Positions 13,862 through 22,511 of a DNA stretch of 37,117 bases are shown one piece after another. The translations under genes and the position numbers were made by a program. Origin of the DNA: an uncultured Oscillospiraceae bacterium (GTDB lineage: Bacteria > Bacillota > Clostridia > Oscillospirales > Oscillospiraceae); NCBI GenBank assembly GCA_947588955.1, contig CANPYX010000025.1, positions 1 to 37,117 of the forward strand, written 5' to 3'. Each line of letters opens with the position of its first letter. The first letter of the stretch is position 1. Under the pieces are notes generated by a model, which was not told where the DNA came from, searched no databases, and saw only the letters and a list, made by a program, of their open reading frames with translations.

Positions 13862-13964
13862 GATGCCTTATCACACAGAATGAAGTCAACGAAGTCTTTA
13901 TCGAGCAGGCCGGGTTTTCGGAATCCCCAAGACGGCAGTTATTGATTACCTTGTCGGCGAATGA
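13862..13964 (+). pseudogene. Decayed second excisionase-like fragment
   Basis: The end reads IPKTAVIDYLVGE then TGA at 13962, parallel to IPKSAVIDYLTDE at the end of the intact excisionase at 12269-12454. Upstream codons (TQNEVNEVFIEQAG) are a faint, frameshifted trace of the helix-turn-helix. An AAGGAGG sits at 13855-13861. The nucleotide identity is lower than for the int fragment, so this is an older or separately derived copy. Confidence 0.6.
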
Positions 13965-14001
13965 CTCACAAAAAAGTTGAGATTCTTCAATTGTTGTAAT
14001 A

Positions 14002-14039
14002 GCTATTCCTCAAAAGTTGTGGTATGTTTGTACTGTCAA
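14002..14039 (+). promoter_or_regulatory. Motif shared with the metallophosphoesterase upstream region, copy 2
   Basis: GCTATTCC (14002-14009), 8 bases, TGTGGTAT (14018-14025), 8 bases, TGTCAA. It matches 10212-10254 and lies about 40 bases before the integrase ribosome site. See that entry for the comparison. Confidence 0.4.
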
Positions 14040-14075
14040 CGGCAGGAAAGCGGCCAAATCAAGGAGGTAAAAATA

Positions 14076-15305
14076 ATGATTACTGGCAGCCTGCAAAAGA
14101 AAAACGGACATTATTACGCGGCATTAAATCTAAAGGTCGATGGGAAAAGAAAGGTCAAATGGATAGCCACCGGCCTGCCTGTGGAGGGCACAAGTATCAG
14201 GAAAGCTCAAAAGGCGTTTGACCAGATCAGGTTATCCTACGAGAAGATTGAGGAGGAACAGCTTGCACGTGCGGCTCTGGAGGCACAGCGAAGGCTCAAC
14301 CCAGATGCGGAACTCATGTTCCAGGACTATATGGTCAAGTGGCTGAAATCAACACGCTCCACCATTGCAGCTACAACATACATAAGCTATGACGACATGG
14401 TCAAGACACGAATCACCACTTGGTTTGCTGCCCACCCGGTTATGGTCAGGGAGCTGACGCCGGAGGATATCAACAGCTTCTACGACAGCATTTTGGCCGA
14501 CAACTGCACCCCCAATACGGTCATCCATTATCACGCTATTATTCGAAAAGCACTGCAAAACGCTGTGCGTCGGGACGTCATTCCCAAGAATCCGGCAGAT
14601 CAGGCCAACAAGCCCAAGAAAAACGTGTTCCTTGGCTCCTTCTATAGTGAGGAGGAGATGATGACCCTCTTTGATGTGTCCGAGGGCGACCCTCTTGAGG
14701 TGCCAATCAGAATTGCGGCCTATTATGGGCTCCGTCGCAGTGAGGTACTTGGACTCAAATGGGATGCCATAAACTTCGACAAGAAGACCGTCTCCATACG
14801 CCACAAGGTCGTTGAGCTGGAGGTGGACGGTAAATTCGTACCGGTAGGGGCGGATATGCTTAAGACCAAGTCCAGCTTCCGTACCCTTCCTCTGATTCCG
14901 GCAATTGAACAACTGCTCTTGCAGGAGAAAGAAAAGCAGGAGATGTATCGGAAGCTCTTCAAAAAAAGCTACTGTACAGATTATCTTGACTATATTTGCG
15001 TGGACCAGATGGGCAGACTACTTCGGCCCAACTATGTGACTGAGCACTTTGGATGGCTTTTGGAGAAGTACGGACTTCGGAAGATACGCTTCCATGACCT
15101 TCGCCACAGCTGTGCCAGTCTATTGCTCCAAAATGGTATCTCCATGAAGCAGATCCAAATCTGGCTCGGACACAGCACATTCTCAACCACGGCGGACATC
15201 TACGCTCATCTGGACTACACAGCTCAGGAGGAGTCAGCGGCGACTATGGGGAGCCTGTTCAAGAAAGACGGGTCGGCGGACAAAAAAGCCGCCGCAGGTC
15301 AGTGA
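14076..15305 (+). CDS. int: Tyrosine integrase of the mobile element
   Basis: A 409-residue Tn916/phage-type integrase. An N-terminal arm-binding region (MITGSLQKKNGHYYAALNL) is followed by a core-binding domain (about 95-190) and the catalytic domain with Arg220 (GLRRSE), His340 and Arg343 (HDLRH), His366 (LGHST) and nucleophile Tyr376 (DIYAHLDY). The ATG at 14076 has AAGGAGG 8 bases upstream; the longer frame lacks a site. The gene stops 14 bases before the 3' end of tRNA-Ser, so this gene is likely the attachment target. Its last codons overlap the tRNA terminator. A truncated near-identical copy lies at 12478. Confidence 0.95.
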   Translation: MITGSLQKKNGHYYAALNLKVDGKRKVKWIATGLPVEGTSIRKAQKAFDQIRLSYEKIEEEQLARAALEAQRRLNPDAELMFQDYMVKWLKSTRSTIAATTYISYDDMVKTRITTWFAAHPVMVRELTPEDINSFYDSILADNCTPNTVIHYHAIIRKALQNAVRRDVIPKNPADQANKPKKNVFLGSFYSEEEMMTLFDVSEGDPLEVPIRIAAYYGLRRSEVLGLKWDAINFDKKTVSIRHKVVELEVDGKFVPVGADMLKTKSSFRTLPLIPAIEQLLLQEKEKQEMYRKLFKKSYCTDYLDYICVDQMGRLLRPNYVTEHFGWLLEKYGLRKIRFHDLRHSCASLLLQNGISMKQIQIWLGHSTFSTTADIYAHLDYTAQEESAATMGSLFKKDGSADKKAAAGQ

Positions 15306-15313
15306 CCTGCGGC
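15283..15313 (-). terminator. Terminator of tRNA-Ser, inside the int 3' end
   Basis: GCCGCAGGTCA (15291-15301) pairs with TGACCTGCGGC (15303-15313) around one base. On the minus strand it is followed by GGCTTTTTTG, a good terminator for the tRNA. The same bases encode the last residues and stop of the integrase. Confidence 0.8.
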
Positions 15314-15318
15314 GACAA

Positions 15319-15409
15319 TGGCGGAGATGGAGGGATTTGAACCCCCGCGCCGGTTGCCCGACCTATCGGATTTCGAATCCGAACCCTTCAGCCTCTTGGG
15401 TACATCTCC
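15319..15409 (-). tRNA. tRNA-Ser (anticodon CGA)
   Basis: On the minus strand the acceptor GGAGATG (from 15409) pairs with CATCTCC near the 3' end, followed by G and an encoded CCA (15319-15321). The anticodon arm has a UCGGA/UCCGA stem around UUCGAAA, so the anticodon is CGA, reading UCG. The long variable arm (GGUCGGGCAACCGGC region) and the GGUUCAAAUCC T-arm are typical of serine tRNA. Length is 91 with CCA. It borders the integrase gene. Confidence 0.95.
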
Positions 15410-15567
15410 ATATTCAGAAAAGCTGCGGATACTTGCTGAGGAAACTGCAAAAGGTGCTAGAAAAACGTTAGAAAAAGCGTAGAAAGCGGGCGTAGAAATT
15501 CGAACCCAAAATTGAAAGCCTTACGGCGGCAAGGAAAATCAGGCGGGCCCGGAAATCGAACGACAAC

Positions 15568-15603
15568 ATTTCGAGTCAGCCCCGTTATGACCGCTTCGAT
15601 ACC
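15568..15603 (-). pseudogene. Fragment of a second serine tRNA
   Basis: On the minus strand 36 bases read GGTATCGAAGCGGTCATAAC and on through GGGGCTGACTCGAAAT, the D-arm and anticodon loop of a serine tRNA with anticodon CGA. The acceptor 5' strand and everything after the anticodon loop are missing. It lies about 160 bases upstream of the intact tRNA-Ser and breaks within the anticodon arm. It may be a relic of integration or rearrangement. Confidence 0.5.
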
Positions 15604-15617
15604 GCTGCATTTTTTTG

Positions 15618-15646
15618 TTGCAAATATTAAAATACACTATTATAAT
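15618..15646 (+). promoter_or_regulatory. Promoter of thyA-folA
   Basis: TTGCAA (15618-15623), 17 bases, TATAAT (15641-15646), in AT-rich DNA, 39 bases before the thyA start. No operator or riboswitch is seen between it and the gene. Confidence 0.8.
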
Positions 15647-15684
15647 TGATTTGTCAAATAGATTTATAAAGGGGACGGAAAAAT

Positions 15685-16515
15685 ATGAGCAGGGCGGACA
15701 GCATTTTTATCTCCAACTGCCGGGATATACTCAGCACCGGCGTGTGGGACACGAATTTCAACGTGCGTCCCAGGTGGCAGGACGGGTCGCCTGCCCACAC
15801 CATCAAGAAGTTCGGCATAGTCAACCGCTACGACCTGTCCAAGGAGTTCCCCATCCTCACGCTCCGCCGGACCTACTGGAAAAGCGCGGTGGACGAGCTT
15901 TTGTGGATCTGGCAGGCAAAGTCCAACAACATAAAGGACCTGCGCGGGCACATCTGGGACAGCTGGGCGGACGAGAACGGCTCCATCGGAAAGGCATACG
16001 GCTACCAGCTGGGGGTGAAGCACATCTACCCAGAGGGGGAATTCGACCAGGTGGACAAGGTGCTTTACGACCTGAAGCACGACCCGGCGAGCCGGAGGAT
16101 AATGACGAACATATATAACCACGCGGACCTTCACGAGATGGGACTGTATCCCTGCGCCTACTCCATGACCTTCAACGTCTCCGGGAACAGGCTCAACGCA
16201 ATACTCAACCAGCGAAGCCAGGATATGCTCACCGCCTCGAACTGGAACGTGGTGCAGTACGCGGTGCTGGTACATATGATCGCCCAGGTCTCTGGGCTTG
16301 AGGCGGGGGAGCTGGTGCACGTCATCGCCGACGCGCACATATACGATAGGCACGTGGCCATCGTCAAGAAGCTTTTGACGCGGGAGCCCAAGCCCGCGCC
16401 GAGGTTTATAATTGATAAGTCCGTCACCGACTTTTACGCCTTCACCAGGGACAGCTTCAAGCTGGAGGGGTACGAGTACAACGAGTTTGACGAGAAGATA
16501 CCGGTGGCGATATGA
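15685..16515 (+). CDS. thyA: Thymidylate synthase
   Basis: A 276-residue ThyA converting dUMP to dTMP with methylene-tetrahydrofolate. The nucleophile Cys157 lies in LYPCAYS, the phosphate-binding RSQD at 177-180, and LRGHIWDSWAD near 86-96 matches the family. The ATG at 15685 has a GGGGAC site 8 or so bases upstream. Its stop overlaps folA by 4 bases. The pairing is functional, because ThyA turns the cofactor into dihydrofolate, which the next enzyme reduces. The sequence is complete. Confidence 0.95.
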   Translation: MSRADSIFISNCRDILSTGVWDTNFNVRPRWQDGSPAHTIKKFGIVNRYDLSKEFPILTLRRTYWKSAVDELLWIWQAKSNNIKDLRGHIWDSWADENGSIGKAYGYQLGVKHIYPEGEFDQVDKVLYDLKHDPASRRIMTNIYNHADLHEMGLYPCAYSMTFNVSGNRLNAILNQRSQDMLTASNWNVVQYAVLVHMIAQVSGLEAGELVHVIADAHIYDRHVAIVKKLLTREPKPAPRFIIDKSVTDFYAFTRDSFKLEGYEYNEFDEKIPVAI

Positions 16516-17006
16516 GGCGTGACCTTCAGGCGGTGGTCGCCGCGGATATAAACTGGGGAATAGGGAAGGACGGCACGCAGACGTTGGTGATCCCAGAGGA
16601 CAGGAAGCACTTCCGAAGCGTGACAGGCGGCGGGACGGTGATAGTCGGGCGCAGGACGCTGGCGGATTTTCCGGGGGGAAGGCCGCTGAAGAATCGGCGG
16701 AACATCGTGCTCACCCGCGATGCCTCGCTGAAAATCGAGGGCGCGGAGGTCGCCCATTCGGTGGAGGAGGCGCTGGAGAAATGCCGGGACGACGGGGAGG
16801 TTTTCGTCATCGGCGGAGAGAGCGTGTACAGGGCGTTTTTGCCCTACTGCGCAAAGGCGCACGTCACAAGAATATACGCCGCCGCGGACAACGACGCCTA
16901 CTTCCCCCCGCTTGACACCCTCCCGGACTGGATACTTTCAGCCCCCGGCGAGGAGGCGGAGTCCAACGGCCTCAAGTACGCGTTCCAGACGTGGGAGAGA
17001 GTATAA
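16512..17006 (+). CDS. folA: Dihydrofolate reductase
   Basis: A 164-residue DHFR recycling dihydrofolate with NADPH. Family blocks are visible: AVVAADINWGIGKDG near the N-terminus, VIVGRRTLADFPGGRPL near 43-60, NIVLTRD, and VFVIGGESVYRAFLPY near 97-112, which binds cofactor. The substrate-site acid is expected around residue 29 (PEDRKHF). It overlaps the thyA stop (ATGA), so the two are coupled. A short hairpin follows the stop. Confidence 0.93.
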   Translation: MRRDLQAVVAADINWGIGKDGTQTLVIPEDRKHFRSVTGGGTVIVGRRTLADFPGGRPLKNRRNIVLTRDASLKIEGAEVAHSVEEALEKCRDDGEVFVIGGESVYRAFLPYCAKAHVTRIYAAADNDAYFPPLDTLPDWILSAPGEEAESNGLKYAFQTWERV

Positions 17007-17047
17007 AGCCTGCAAACGCCCCAAATTTGCAGACCGTCAAAAATCCC

Positions 17048-17095
17048 AAAATCACCTTATGTCGCGCAAGTGTGCCGCCTCCAGCGGCGCGCGCA
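17048..17095 (+). repeat. 48-base intergenic repeat, copy 1
   Basis: Matches 21040-21087 at 45 of 48 positions in the same orientation. It contains GTCGCGCAAGTGTGCCGCC followed by a self-complementary GC block (GCCGCC/GGCGGC in the other copy). Both copies are non-coding and beside other hairpins. It looks like a member of an extragenic palindromic family. Confidence 0.75.
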
Positions 17096-17212
17096 TAATT
17101 GGGGTCCCCGACGGGCGAAAGCCCGTTGGGGAGAGGACGAGCCGAGCCCGCGCCTGAGCCCTGCGCTTGCGCGGGGCGAGGTTAAGCGGCTCGAGCGAGG
17201 ACGACGGCAGGA

Positions 17213-17250
17213 AAAAAATCCGTGAATTCCGCAGAATTCACGGATTTTTT
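17213..17250. terminator. Perfect bidirectional terminator
   Basis: A 17-bp perfect stem (17213-17229 with 17234-17250, loop CGCA) has six A at the left foot and six T at the right, so it can end transcription both from folA and from the minus-strand RNA at 17304-17485. Confidence 0.9.
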
Positions 17251-17264
17251 CTGAACGTTCCCCT

Positions 17265-17297
17265 TTGTCTCAAAAGGGCGCAGCCCTTTTGAGACAA
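17265..17297. repeat. Perfect 15-bp hairpin next to the 6S-like RNA
   Basis: TTGTCTCAAAAGGGC (17265-17279) pairs with GCCCTTTTGAGACAA (17283-17297) around 3 bases. On the minus strand it directly follows the RNA candidate. There is no T run, so it may be a processing or protective structure. Confidence 0.7.
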
Positions 17298-17303
17298 GCT
17301 CTT

Positions 17304-17485
17304 GTGGAGCGGGGGGCGGGCCCATTTATAACCTGCACAATATATGCAGGTGGGTTGCTCCCTGACGTCTTTATCGCTTCCAACTTCCAACCGCAGACGG
17401 CAGCCGGGAGGCCTGCGAACCAAAGCCAGAGGGTGGCATCCCTTATAAGAGATGTGGGTTTAAACAGACCCGCCCCTCGCTCCAC
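17304..17485 (-). ncRNA. Candidate 6S-like RNA
   Basis: A 182-base minus-strand segment whose ends pair over 17 bp: 17304-17320 with 17469-17485, interrupted only by one G-U. A small hairpin (17332-17337 with 17345-17350) lies in the 3' half, an apical hairpin (17392-17396 with 17413-17417) in the middle, with unpaired flanks between. A long rod of this length with a central bubble and a small 3'-side hairpin is the plan of 6S RNA, which binds and holds sigma-A RNA polymerase. Terminators follow at 17265 and 17213. The primary sequence was not checked against the family. Confidence 0.45.
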
Positions 17486-17525
17486 AGAAAGCTATGATGT
17501 ATTTTAACGGGTGAGACGGAGAAGG

Positions 17526-17810
17526 TCACTCCCCATCGTCCTCGTCGGAGAAAAGCTCCTCCATGAAGATGTCGTAGGCGCGGTCGACCTCCTCGTCGGT
17601 GGGGACCACAAGGTAATCCTCGCCGTCCTCGCCGCGCTCGGTCTTTAAAATGACCATGCCCAGATCCTCGTCGCCCTTGCCGTCATTCACCGGCAGGAAG
17701 GAGAGGTAATATACGCCGTCCATCTCGATGGTGTCAAGGTGCTCCAGCTCATAGGTGTTGCCCTCGTCGTCGGTGATGGAGACGATGTTTCCGCTGTATT
17801 CCTCGCTCAT
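17526..17810 (-). CDS. DUF1292 family protein
   Basis: A 94-residue acidic protein: IVSITDDEGNTYELEHLDTI, then YYLSFLPVNDG and GMVILKTERGEDGEDYLVV, the DUF1292 (YrzB-like) beta-rich pattern. Function is unknown. In many Firmicutes these genes lie near yrrK/yrzL, but here the gene stands alone, 36 bases upstream of the 6S-like RNA on the same strand. GGGG at 8 bases before the ATG serves as ribosome site. Confidence 0.85.
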   Translation of the reverse strand: MSEEYSGNIVSITDDEGNTYELEHLDTIEMDGVYYLSFLPVNDGKGDEDLGMVILKTERGEDGEDYLVVPTDEEVDRAYDIFMEELFSDEDDGE

Positions 17811-17893
17811 TTTGCTATCCCCTTTACGTCACCTATTATAGACTAAGCGGAGGCATAAATCAAGGGGAAATTATGGTTCTGCCGAAATTCGGC

Positions 17894-18211
17894 TCAATCC
17901 CCGAAATCCTCCAAAAGCGCCAGGGCGTCCTCGTAGGTTTCGGCGGTGATGCCGTTTTCGATGAGCTCACGGTCCACGCGGCGGAGCCCGGACACGTCCA
18001 CGTCTGTGGTGTAAATGAGCTCGTCCCCGTGGTAAAGACCGATTCGCCCGCCGCACCTGGCAAGGGTGTAGCCCATATCGGCGGGGTCGGGCGCCGCGTT
18101 TTTCGAGACAGCCGCTTTTTCGCTGTACTGAGCCGCCGCGGCGACGGACGCCACGCCGCCAACCGTGGCAAGGGACAGGGCGAGAAGAAGTATCCAAAGA
18201 CGGTATTTCAT
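17894..18211 (-). CDS. Small secreted or anchored protein, BofC-like C-terminus
   Basis: A 105-residue protein starting MKYRLWILLLALSLATVGG, a signal peptide or anchor, then about 45 residues with YTLARCGGRIGLYHGDELIYTTDVDVSGL. That last part resembles the C-terminal domain of BofC-type proteins ('YxLkxxdGxIaVY'), which in B. subtilis act in the forespore intermembrane space. The start at 18211 has AAGGAG 8 bases upstream; the frame's GTG three codons earlier lies inside that site. The family call is tentative. Confidence 0.55.
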   Translation of the reverse strand: MKYRLWILLLALSLATVGGVASVAAAAQYSEKAAVSKNAAPDPADMGYTLARCGGRIGLYHGDELIYTTDVDVSGLRRVDRELIENGITAETYEDALALLEDFGD

Positions 18212-18362
18212 GCTATCCACTCCTTTTTTGGTGACGGGACCGGAGTTTGTAATCGGTTTTCTTATAGTATCGCCGTGTTTGCGCGGTTGTATACCTTTGC
18301 GCGCGGCGTGGATAATTTATTAAAAATTTAAAGAAATGCTACAAATCCCCATGAGTTTGTGT

Positions 18363-18368
18363 TACAAT
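18363..18368 (+). promoter_or_regulatory. Likely -10 element of the penicillin-binding protein gene
   Basis: TACAAT sits 72 bases before the TTG start, with a poor TACAAA 17 bases upstream (18340-18345). The weak -35 suggests low basal strength or need of an activator. Confidence 0.4.
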
Positions 18369-18440
18369 ATTCGGGTACAGTTGTATTGTTACGCGGAGAT
18401 TTTTTCGCGGGGCGGTTTTCCGCATTTTCGAGGTGATATT

Positions 18441-20939
18441 TTGGACTACAAGACGAAAAGGGCAATCAAAAAGACGGCGAAGGCGGGGTTCGGTACTGCC
18501 GCTGCCGTCATTTCCGGCGCTTTGCGTGTCATTGGTGTGCTGTTTCTCATACTCATCACAACTATTGCCATATTTGCCTGCATTTTTGTGATATATATAA
18601 AGACGAATCTGGCGTCCGAGGACCTGGGCGTCTCCCTGGAGGAGTATCAGCTCAACGAGACGAGCGTCATCTATTACTACGACAAGAACACGGATCGATG
18701 GGTGGAGTCCGCCTCCATAGTCAGCGAGGAGGGCTTTATGTACTGGGTGCCGTACTCCAAGATACCAAAGGACATGGAGCACGCCCTTGTCGCCGTGGAG
18801 GATCGGCGCTTTTACAAGCACCACGGGGTGGACTGGGCGCGCACAGCCAAGGCGTTCGTCTACATGTTCCTGGGCGACAGCACCTTCGGTGGCTCAACGC
18901 TTACGCAGCAGCTTCGGAAAAACGTCACGGGCAACAACGAGGCGACGGTGCGGCGCAAGCTCACGGAGATATTCGCGGCGCTTGACATGGAGAAGACGTA
19001 CGAAAAGTGGCAGATCATCGAGTGGTATCTGAACTGGGTAAACTTCGGGCACGGAGAGTCAAAGGGTATCGGCGACGCCGCCAGGTACTACTTCGACAAG
19101 GACGTGGAGAATCTGTCCCTCGCGGAGATATGCTCCATCATCGGTATCACCAACAACCCGTCCATGTACAACCCGTATTACCACCCGGAGGCCAACAAGC
19201 GCCGCCAGGAGACTATACTTTACCTGATGTACGACCAGGGCTACATCGACAGGCAGACCTACGAGGAGGCGAAAGCCGAGGAGCTCCACTTTGTCTATGC
19301 CTCCACAGGCGGAAACTCCAATCAGATATACTCCTGGTTCGATGAGACCGTTCGCGAGGACGTGGCGGAGTTTTTGGCGGAGCAGAGGGGAATAACCGTC
19401 AAGGCGGCAAAGGGAATCCTTGCCACGGGCGGGTTCAAGATATATTCCACCATGGACCCCGACATTCAGGCGGCGGTGGACAAGGTATACGGAAGCACGG
19501 ATTTCATCAACAGCCTAAAGGCCTCCGGCTCAAGCCAGCAGTTCCAGTCCGCCATAGTGGTGACGGACCCCTACACCGGCAACATCGTCGCCCTGGCAGG
19601 AGCGGTGGGGGAGAAGACCGGAAACCTTCTTTTGAATATGGCGACGACCTCCCGCCGTCCGCCCGGCTCCTCCTTCAAGCCCATCTCAGTTTACGCCCCC
19701 GCCATGGACCTGGGACTTATAACGCCGGATACGCAATACGATGACGACGCCACGGAGCTCAGCGGGAAGCCGGGGTGGATGCCCAATAACGATGACAACC
19801 GGACACACGGCATAGTGAGCATACGTCTGGCGATCCACCAGTCTTTCAACCGCATTTCCGCCCAGGTGTTGGACGATTTGACGCCGGAAAACTCCTACGA
19901 CTTCCTTACGCAGAAGCTCAGGATGAACCTGGAGGCTTCCGACGAGGATTACGCGCCGCTGTGCCTGGGGCAGCTGACCTACGGCATAACCGTCAGGGAG
20001 ATGGCGCAGGCCTTCGGGATATTCCCCAATGAGGGGCAGTTCATCGAGACGCGCACCTTCACGCAGATTTATGACTCCGACTGGAATCTGCTCTATGAAA
20101 ACGAGCCTGAGTCGGAGAATGTGATAACCCCGGTCACCGCCTATTGGATGACCGATATGCTCCAGGGCGCTGTCCAGCGGCGCATGGAGGTACAGGGCAA
20201 GTCCAAGAGCGGCACGGGCTATGAGGCGAGTTTGGGCTCCATGCCCACCGCCGGCAAGACGGGCACCTCCGGCAAAAGGATGGACAGGTGGTTCGTGGGC
20301 TTCACGCCCTACTACGTCGCCGCTGTCTGGACCGGCTACCCCTATCCCGCGTCCATATCCGTCAGCGGGAACCCGGCGTCGAAGATCTTCAAGGAGATCA
20401 TGACAGACATCCATGAGGACCTGCCCGTAAAGGAATTCAATAAGCCCTCCAACACGTATCAGCCGCCTGTACAGGGCGTGGAGACAGTGGAGTATTACGT
20501 CCACGGAATGGCTTACAACGGTCTTGGCGGCACGCAGCTCATTTACAACGAGGCCGGCGGCGTGGGCATAGTGGGCAAGGAGATCACCGTCACGGCGCCG
20601 GAGATAGAGGGCTATGACCTTGTGAGCGAGCCTGAGGCGACTATGACCCTATCCGTGGAGCCCCAGGACAACGTGGTGGTTTTTAACTACGTCCCCAGCA
20701 CTCCGGTGATACCGGACGACCCGGTGCCGCCCGTTGACAATCCTGACGACCCCGACGATCCCGGCGGCGAGGACCCCGGCAGCACCGGAAATCCGGGCGG
20801 AACAGACACCCCAGGCGGCGAGGACCCCGGTGGGACCGAAAACCCCGAAGAAACGGAGCCGCCGGACGGCAATCCGGACAATCCGGACACCCCCGCCCCC
20901 GAAAATCCGCCCCCGGAAACAGACCAGCCAATAATATAA
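18441..20939 (+). CDS. Class A penicillin-binding protein (transglycosylase/transpeptidase)
   Basis: An 832-residue bifunctional peptidoglycan synthase. A short basic cytoplasmic start and a membrane helix near 30-60 lead to the GT51 glycosyltransferase domain (Glu120 in VAVEDRRFYKHHG, GGSTLTQQLRKN from 150). Then comes the transpeptidase domain with Ser410-x-x-Lys413 (GSSFKP), SFN at 468-470 and KTGTS at 606-610. After about 750 the protein ends in a long Pro/Gly/Asp/Glu tail, probably a flexible wall-spanning segment. The TTG at 18441 is chosen because GAGGTGAT precedes it; upstream codons overlap the promoter. Product lies on the outer face of the membrane. Confidence 0.92.
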   Translation: MDYKTKRAIKKTAKAGFGTAAAVISGALRVIGVLFLILITTIAIFACIFVIYIKTNLASEDLGVSLEEYQLNETSVIYYYDKNTDRWVESASIVSEEGFMYWVPYSKIPKDMEHALVAVEDRRFYKHHGVDWARTAKAFVYMFLGDSTFGGSTLTQQLRKNVTGNNEATVRRKLTEIFAALDMEKTYEKWQIIEWYLNWVNFGHGESKGIGDAARYYFDKDVENLSLAEICSIIGITNNPSMYNPYYHPEANKRRQETILYLMYDQGYIDRQTYEEAKAEELHFVYASTGGNSNQIYSWFDETVREDVAEFLAEQRGITVKAAKGILATGGFKIYSTMDPDIQAAVDKVYGSTDFINSLKASGSSQQFQSAIVVTDPYTGNIVALAGAVGEKTGNLLLNMATTSRRPPGSSFKPISVYAPAMDLGLITPDTQYDDDATELSGKPGWMPNNDDNRTHGIVSIRLAIHQSFNRISAQVLDDLTPENSYDFLTQKLRMNLEASDEDYAPLCLGQLTYGITVREMAQAFGIFPNEGQFIETRTFTQIYDSDWNLLYENEPESENVITPVTAYWMTDMLQGAVQRRMEVQGKSKSGTGYEASLGSMPTAGKTGTSGKRMDRWFVGFTPYYVAAVWTGYPYPASISVSGNPASKIFKEIMTDIHEDLPVKEFNKPSNTYQPPVQGVETVEYYVHGMAYNGLGGTQLIYNEAGGVGIVGKEITVTAPEIEGYDLVSEPEATMTLSVEPQDNVVVFNYVPSTPVIPDDPVPPVDNPDDPDDPGGEDPGSTGNPGGTDTPGGEDPGGTENPEETEPPDGNPDNPDTPAPENPPPETDQPII

Positions 20940-20942
20940 ACC

Positions 20943-20973
20943 AAATCCCCTCCAATTTTAGGAGGGGATTTTA
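20943..20973 (+). terminator. Terminator of the penicillin-binding protein gene
   Basis: AAATCCCCTCC pairs perfectly with GGAGGGGATTT around a 7-base loop, followed by TACTTT. It begins 3 bases after the stop codon. Confidence 0.85.
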
Positions 20974-21014
20974 CTTTCCCAAAAACGTTCGATTTACTAA
21001 TCCAAAATTAAATA

Positions 21015-21043
21015 TTTTTCCGACGACATGCGCGTCGGAAAAA
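21015..21043. repeat. TTTTTCCGACG hairpin, copy 1
   Basis: TTTTTCCGACG (21015-21025) pairs with CGTCGGAAAAA (21033-21043). The same 11-bp arms and an ACATGC-containing loop recur at 26994-27022. With A/T runs on both feet it can work as a terminator in either direction. Confidence 0.75.
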
Positions 21044-21087
21044 TCACCTCTTGTCGCGCAAGTGTGCCGCCTCCGGCGGCGCGCGCA
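21040..21087 (+). repeat. 48-base intergenic repeat, copy 2
   Basis: Matches 17048-17095 at 45 of 48 positions. It overlaps the end of the preceding hairpin and contains the palindromic GCCGCCTCCGGCGGC block. It is part of a chain of hairpin modules between the penicillin-binding protein and tuf genes. Confidence 0.75.
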
Positions 21088-21098
21088 GCGCGACAGCA

Positions 21099-21144
21099 GG
21101 AAAGCCTCTGCGAAAGGTCCGCAGACCTTTCGCAGAGGCTTTCC
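21099..21144. repeat. Perfect 21-bp hairpin
   Basis: Bases 21099-21119 pair with 21124-21144 without mismatch around a 4-base loop. No T run follows. It is one of three or four hairpins stacked between two convergent genes. Confidence 0.8.
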
Positions 21145-21155
21145 GCACGTTCTTG

Positions 21156-21195
21156 TTGGCATTGGAAGGTCGCAAAGCGACCTTCCAAGCCAGCT
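21156..21195 (-). repeat. AGCTGGCTTG hairpin module behind tuf
   Basis: On the minus strand, directly after the tuf stop, comes AGCTGGCTTGGAAGG, a hairpin, and CCTTCCAATGCCAA. The same arrangement with the same outer words follows the dgt stop at 26946-26980. It is probably the tuf transcript end. Confidence 0.7.
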
Positions 21196-21196
21196 T

Positions 21197-22405
<1,209 letters not shown>

Positions 22406-22460
22406 TGGTAGTTATCCTCCTTAATAAATTTAGAAAAAGGCTTCGGATTTTTCTGAGTGT

Positions 22461-22489
22461 ATTCTAATACAAATCAGGGGATTTTGCAA
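22461..22489 (-). promoter_or_regulatory. Separate tuf promoter
   Basis: On the minus strand TTGCAA (22484-22489), 17 bases, TAGAAT (complement of 22461-22466), about 55 bases before the tuf start. It should give tuf extra transcription beyond the operon promoter. Confidence 0.7.
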
Positions 22490-22511
22490 CTGTTTTGTGG
22501 GACCGGAGAAA

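Noticed and set aside
15319-15340. tRNA 3' end as att core with a second copy at the far left of the element
   Set aside because: I read the window for a second copy of the tRNA 3' sequence and saw none, so the left end of the element is not placed.
17100-17210. Possible gene in the folA-DUF1292 gap
   Set aside because: GC-rich repeats and hairpins only; frames are short and lack starts.
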